Shown here: piece by piece, positions 25,272 to 27,989 of the stretch
How the letters are laid out: every line of letters starts with the position of its first letter
Position numbering within the stretch: position 1 is the first letter of the stretch
Assembly: GCA_029559475.1 (NCBI GenBank)
Contig: JAKQBN010000051.1
Location: forward strand, 1 to 27,989
Reading direction: 5' to 3'
DNA from: a bacterium
Lineage (GTDB): Bacteria > UBA4055
DNA: 27,989 nt
Translations under genes and position numbers: made by a program
Notes under the pieces: generated by a model
Told to the model about the DNA's origin: nothing
Seen by the model: the letters and a program-made list of their open reading frames with translations, nothing else
Databases searched by the model: none

Positions 25272-26063
25272 TCACCGTCCGTATTTATACATAAGTTTAT
25301 TAACCCATACAGGCATAAACCTGAGAAGTGCTTTTGAAAGTATCTTAGGAATGTAAATGTATCCGTTAAGATGCCTGATAAGGAAGAACGAAACTTTCAG
25401 CTCGTTCCTAACGTTGCTCCGGAGAGTTCTGTTCTTCCAGAATTTGTTCGACACTCTGAACCAGATAAGAGGTTCGTGAATGTTATTCATTTTAATATTC
25501 TTTAAAATCGCTCTCGACCAGAGCTCATAGTCCTGGCTCTTTCTGAATTCTTCATTATAGTAACCGACAATATCGAAAAATTCCTTTCTAAAGGCTACTG
25601 AAGGATGAATGAACGGGTTTCGTGAAATAGCCCACTTCTTAATATCAGCCTGAAAAGGCATCTTTTTATAAAAGATCTCGGTGCCGTCGTCATCGATCTC
25701 TATGCATTCTGTCCCGACAAGCATCAGCTCATCGTCCTTCTCGAATTCCTCGAGTGTCCTCCGGAACCTCTTTCTGCTGCATATATCGTCCGAATCCATT
25801 CTGAAATAAATATCGGCGGGATAATTCCTTATAGCTTTATTTAAAGTGGCAGCAAGACCGAGATTTTTATCGTTCCGCATGATTATTATCCGTTTATCAT
25901 CAAGAGATTTAATGTACAGATCGATATCTTCGCTGATCACGCCGTCAATACAGATTATCACATCGAAATCTGAATATGTTTGAGATAGGATGCTATTTAA
26001 AGCGAGTTTAAAGTATTTAAGCCTGTCACCCGAAGAAACAGGCAGGAGGACCACAATTTTCAT
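25272..26063 (-). CDS. Family 2 glycosyltransferase
   Basis: A 263-residue GT-A fold glycosyltransferase. The N-terminus has VVLLPVSSGDRLKYFKLALNSILSQTYSDFDVIICIDG. The nucleotide-sugar metal-binding DxD-type motif is in IYFRMDSDDICSRKRF, and later FIHPSVAFRKEFFDIVGYYNEEFRKSQDYELWSRA carries the acceptor-side ED/QDYELW motif. No transmembrane segment is evident. The C-terminal region (about 225-263) is basic and amphipathic and could rest on the membrane. The frame extends four codons upstream to a TTG; the ATG at 26063 was chosen. Ribosome binding sites are weak for both. It is likely to act in surface polysaccharide synthesis, in keeping with the sugar dehydrogenase next to it. Donor and acceptor are unknown. 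Confidence 0.9.
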   Translation of the reverse strand: MKIVVLLPVSSGDRLKYFKLALNSILSQTYSDFDVIICIDGVISEDIDLYIKSLDDKRIIIMRNDKNLGLAATLNKAIRNYPADIYFRMDSDDICSRKRFRRTLEEFEKDDELMLVGTECIEIDDDGTEIFYKKMPFQADIKKWAISRNPFIHPSVAFRKEFFDIVGYYNEEFRKSQDYELWSRAILKNIKMNNIHEPLIWFRVSNKFWKNRTLRSNVRNELKVSFFLIRHLNGYIYIPKILSKALLRFMPVWVNKLMYKYGR

Positions 26064-26140
26064 ATCATAAACCAATTTTTTAAATCAGTAGAGGATTATA
26101 ATTTTTTTTTTAAGCTTTGTAAAGTATTTTTTATTTGAAC

Positions 26141-26169
26141 TTGATTTTAAAATACGGATCATTTATATT
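26141..26169 (+). promoter_or_regulatory. Sigma-70-like promoter for the beta-helix protein gene
   Basis: TTGATT (26141-26146) and TATATT (26164-26169) are separated by 17 bases, with four and five matches to consensus. They lie 35 bases before the start codon. The spacing and orientation fit. The sequence is AT-rich, so confidence is moderate. The 140-base gap around it (26064-26203) holds no gene. Confidence 0.45.
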
Positions 26170-26203
26170 TTTTCAAAAATAAGTTTTTAATAATGAGGAT
26201 GGT

Positions 26204-27850
26204 ATGAAAAAAATATTGTGTACATTTGCATTCTTTATTTTCGCTTTATATCTGCTGGCCGATGATCACGTTTACCTTATAGAAAATGACAGCATATATG
26301 ATACATTCACGTCTCAAATCAAAAGTGGTTTTATAAAAATAGGACACGGTGACCGGATCTTGTTTAAAAGCGGAGAAAAATTTACGGGTCAGCTTTTTGC
26401 GGAAAATCAGAGCGGAACACCCGATAATCCTATTGTTATAGATTCATATTCGCTTGACGCATCAGGAAATGTTGTGGCTGGAAAAGAAGACAAACCTGTT
26501 ATTTCTCATCAGCCGCCTGAAAAATCAGCCGATTCAGGATACAGAGCGCTATTTTTCAAAAATTCTCAATGTATTGAGATCAGGAACCTGATTATTGAGA
26601 ATTCAGGCGGAGGAGTATCATTCCTTTTTATAAATGGTGTGGATTTTAATCATATTTATGTGGAAAACTGCGAAATGAGTAATATTACAGGCACCGCAGT
26701 AATGGTAGCAAATCCGGGTCCGGACTGGAATAAAAGCTATAAGATATCTAAAGGCAGCGATGTAATTATAAAGAACAACATTATCAAAAACTGCGGAAAT
26801 CTCGGAATTTATGTTTATCAGGGCTGGAATGGCGAATTCACTTCATGGGAAGAGAACAATAAATACATTGCATACTGGTTCTCAAATGTTGTATTATCAG
26901 GCAACCGAATTACTGATATTACAAATAACGGAATTATTTTGTGGGGAGCATCATCACCGCTGATCGAAAAGAATTATGTCAAACATCCCGGGAAAGGATC
27001 AATAAGCGATGCAAAAAGAAAAGGCTGGGGTCAGGGTATTTTCGTATCATTTACTTTAAAGGCTGTTATTCAGTATAATGAAGTCTGCGATAACGAATAC
27101 ACTTTCTATACTGATACTAATAAAGGGGACGGAGACGCCGGAGGCATCGGTATAGATTACTTCAGTTACGATACTTTATGTCAGAACAATTATCTTCATG
27201 ACAATGCCCAGAACGGAATAGCTGTAATGGCGAATTACAGTCCTGATGCGCAGAACAAAGAAATTCAGAATCCACGTCCTGTAAAAAGAGCAGTAATAAG
27301 GGACAATGTATGCATAAATAATTCAAAAATGCCTGATCTGTTCAAAGAAGGCACCGGGCAGTACGCTGAAGCTCAAAACGATCCTGATTATCCTGAAGGG
27401 CACATAATTTCAAAAGACATGACCGACGGCGAATCCGCTTATGATTTTTGGAGATCAAGATGCGGTGAAATAAGGATCTCTGGACCTGCCGATGACTGCG
27501 AAATATATAACAATGTTTTTATTTCCAGCGATAACGCTTTCCAAATGATATCTGAAGGTTCGTGGTGGGGATATCCTCAGGATATAATATGGACGAATAA
27601 TATTTTCTATTCGGTGAACAATCCTGCAATAAAATTGTCTTACTTGGGCGGAGGTAATAGATTTGAAAATAACAGATTCAATTTTGAGTTAAAAGATCAA
27701 AACTGGATGAAAGGTATAACCGATTGGCATCCTAAAAAAGCTTCGCTTTTAAAAGATACAGAATTATATAGTACAGATAAACTGGAAATAAAAAAAGACA
27801 GTAAAGGCACCGAAAAGTGGATATCTCCCAAGCCGGTGCTAATTAAGTAA
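26204..27850 (+). CDS. Secreted right-handed parallel beta-helix protein
   Basis: A 548-residue exported protein with signal peptide MKKILCTFAFFIFALYLLA before DDHVYL. An N-terminal cap (GDRILFKSGEKFTGQLF, GTPDNPIVIDSY) is typical of pectate-lyase/NosD-like helices. It is followed by rungs with asparagine ladders: QCIEIRNLIIENSGGGVSF, VDFNHIYVENCEMSNITGTAV, DVIIKNNIIKNCGNLGIYVY, VVLSGNRITDITNNGIILWG, PLIEKNYVKH, DTLCQNNYLHDNAQNGIAVM and CEIYNNVFISSDNAFQM. Such proteins often bind or cleave polysaccharide, but no catalytic set was recognised. There is no T9SS tail; it ends WISPKPVLIK. GAGG lies five bases before the ATG. It appears to be transcribed alone. Base composition is AT-richer than the operons to its left. 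Confidence 0.87.
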   Translation: MKKILCTFAFFIFALYLLADDHVYLIENDSIYDTFTSQIKSGFIKIGHGDRILFKSGEKFTGQLFAENQSGTPDNPIVIDSYSLDASGNVVAGKEDKPVISHQPPEKSADSGYRALFFKNSQCIEIRNLIIENSGGGVSFLFINGVDFNHIYVENCEMSNITGTAVMVANPGPDWNKSYKISKGSDVIIKNNIIKNCGNLGIYVYQGWNGEFTSWEENNKYIAYWFSNVVLSGNRITDITNNGIILWGASSPLIEKNYVKHPGKGSISDAKRKGWGQGIFVSFTLKAVIQYNEVCDNEYTFYTDTNKGDGDAGGIGIDYFSYDTLCQNNYLHDNAQNGIAVMANYSPDAQNKEIQNPRPVKRAVIRDNVCINNSKMPDLFKEGTGQYAEAQNDPDYPEGHIISKDMTDGESAYDFWRSRCGEIRISGPADDCEIYNNVFISSDNAFQMISEGSWWGYPQDIIWTNNIFYSVNNPAIKLSYLGGGNRFENNRFNFELKDQNWMKGITDWHPKKASLLKDTELYSTDKLEIKKDSKGTEKWISPKPVLIK

Positions 27851-27989
27851 AAAGGAGTCAACTATTAATAAAATGAATTTTTAGAACCGCCCAAAACCCG
27901 TTCATTGACATAGTCAAGACAGTCCAAAAAAATCACGCTATTTCAAAGAGCATAAGACATTGATATTATGGCTAAGCATTCGCAGGACA
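27851..27989. other. 139-base tail with no callable gene
   Basis: Downstream of the beta-helix gene no hairpin terminator was seen. AAGGAG at 27852-27857 is followed only by a three-codon frame (ATG AAT TTT TAG at 27873). An ATG at 27968 opens a frame beginning MAKHSQD that runs off the window. It is too short to judge. Confidence 0.5.

Noticed and set aside
26064-26075. TTG start for the glycosyltransferase
   Set aside because: An ATG four codons later begins at the conserved first strand. Neither has a strong ribosome binding site, so the common codon was preferred.
27968-27989. Possible start of a transposase-like gene (MAKHSQD)
   Set aside because: Only seven codons are visible and no terminal inverted repeat could be shown.

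Overview
The window looks like a chromosomal segment from a Gram-negative bacterium of the FCB (Fibrobacteres-Chlorobi-Bacteroidetes) superphylum, probably an uncultured lineage such as Delongbacteria, Cloacimonadota or Marinimicrobia. That placement is inferred from family content. A secreted protein ends in a type IX secretion (Por) sorting domain with the NQNYPNPFN signature. There is a gingipain-like C25 peptidase, and a secreted family that I recall as common in Bacteroidetes and usually mislabelled 'asparagine synthetase B'. Lipoproteins and a beta-barrel outer-membrane protein point to a diderm envelope. No rRNA, tRNA, CRISPR array or confident mobile element was seen.

Layout. Positions 1-975 (minus) hold a secreted C13/caspase-like cysteine peptidase cut by the left edge. 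It is preceded by a structured leader (976-1147) that can form two mutually exclusive folds, one of which hides the ribosome binding site. This is the most interesting signal in the window. Next is a T9SS-exported beta-propeller-like protein (1148-2614, minus) with a ten-copy AGAGT pentanucleotide repeat just upstream, a candidate phase-variation tract. A compact plus-strand operon (2933-11771) carries miaB, a LapA-like membrane protein, nadB, the C25 peptidase and the 'AsnB-like' secreted protein. It ends at a short bidirectional terminator.

A compact minus-strand run converges on that terminator (20700 down to 11796): a lipoprotein, a beta-barrel protein, a TPR lipoprotein, rpiB, glyA (serine hydroxymethyltransferase), a multi-cluster iron-sulfur flavoprotein and a DAO-family flavoprotein. 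The last two look like the two subunits of an amino-acid or amine dehydrogenase (sarcosine, proline or glycine type), and the adjacent glyA suggests a link to glycine and one-carbon metabolism. The first three look like envelope components.

From 20701 to the right edge there is a divergent control region with direct and inverted repeats, an NptA-type Na/phosphate transporter with a PhoU-like partner, a SpoU/TrmH-type RNA methyltransferase, a small membrane protein, a Gfo/Idh/MocA sugar dehydrogenase resembling WbpB/WlbA, a family 2 glycosyltransferase and a secreted parallel beta-helix protein. The last 139 bases hold no gene that can be called.

Several starts were moved inward from the longest open frame because a good ribosome binding site, a lipobox or family length favoured a later codon. 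These cases are stated in the entries.
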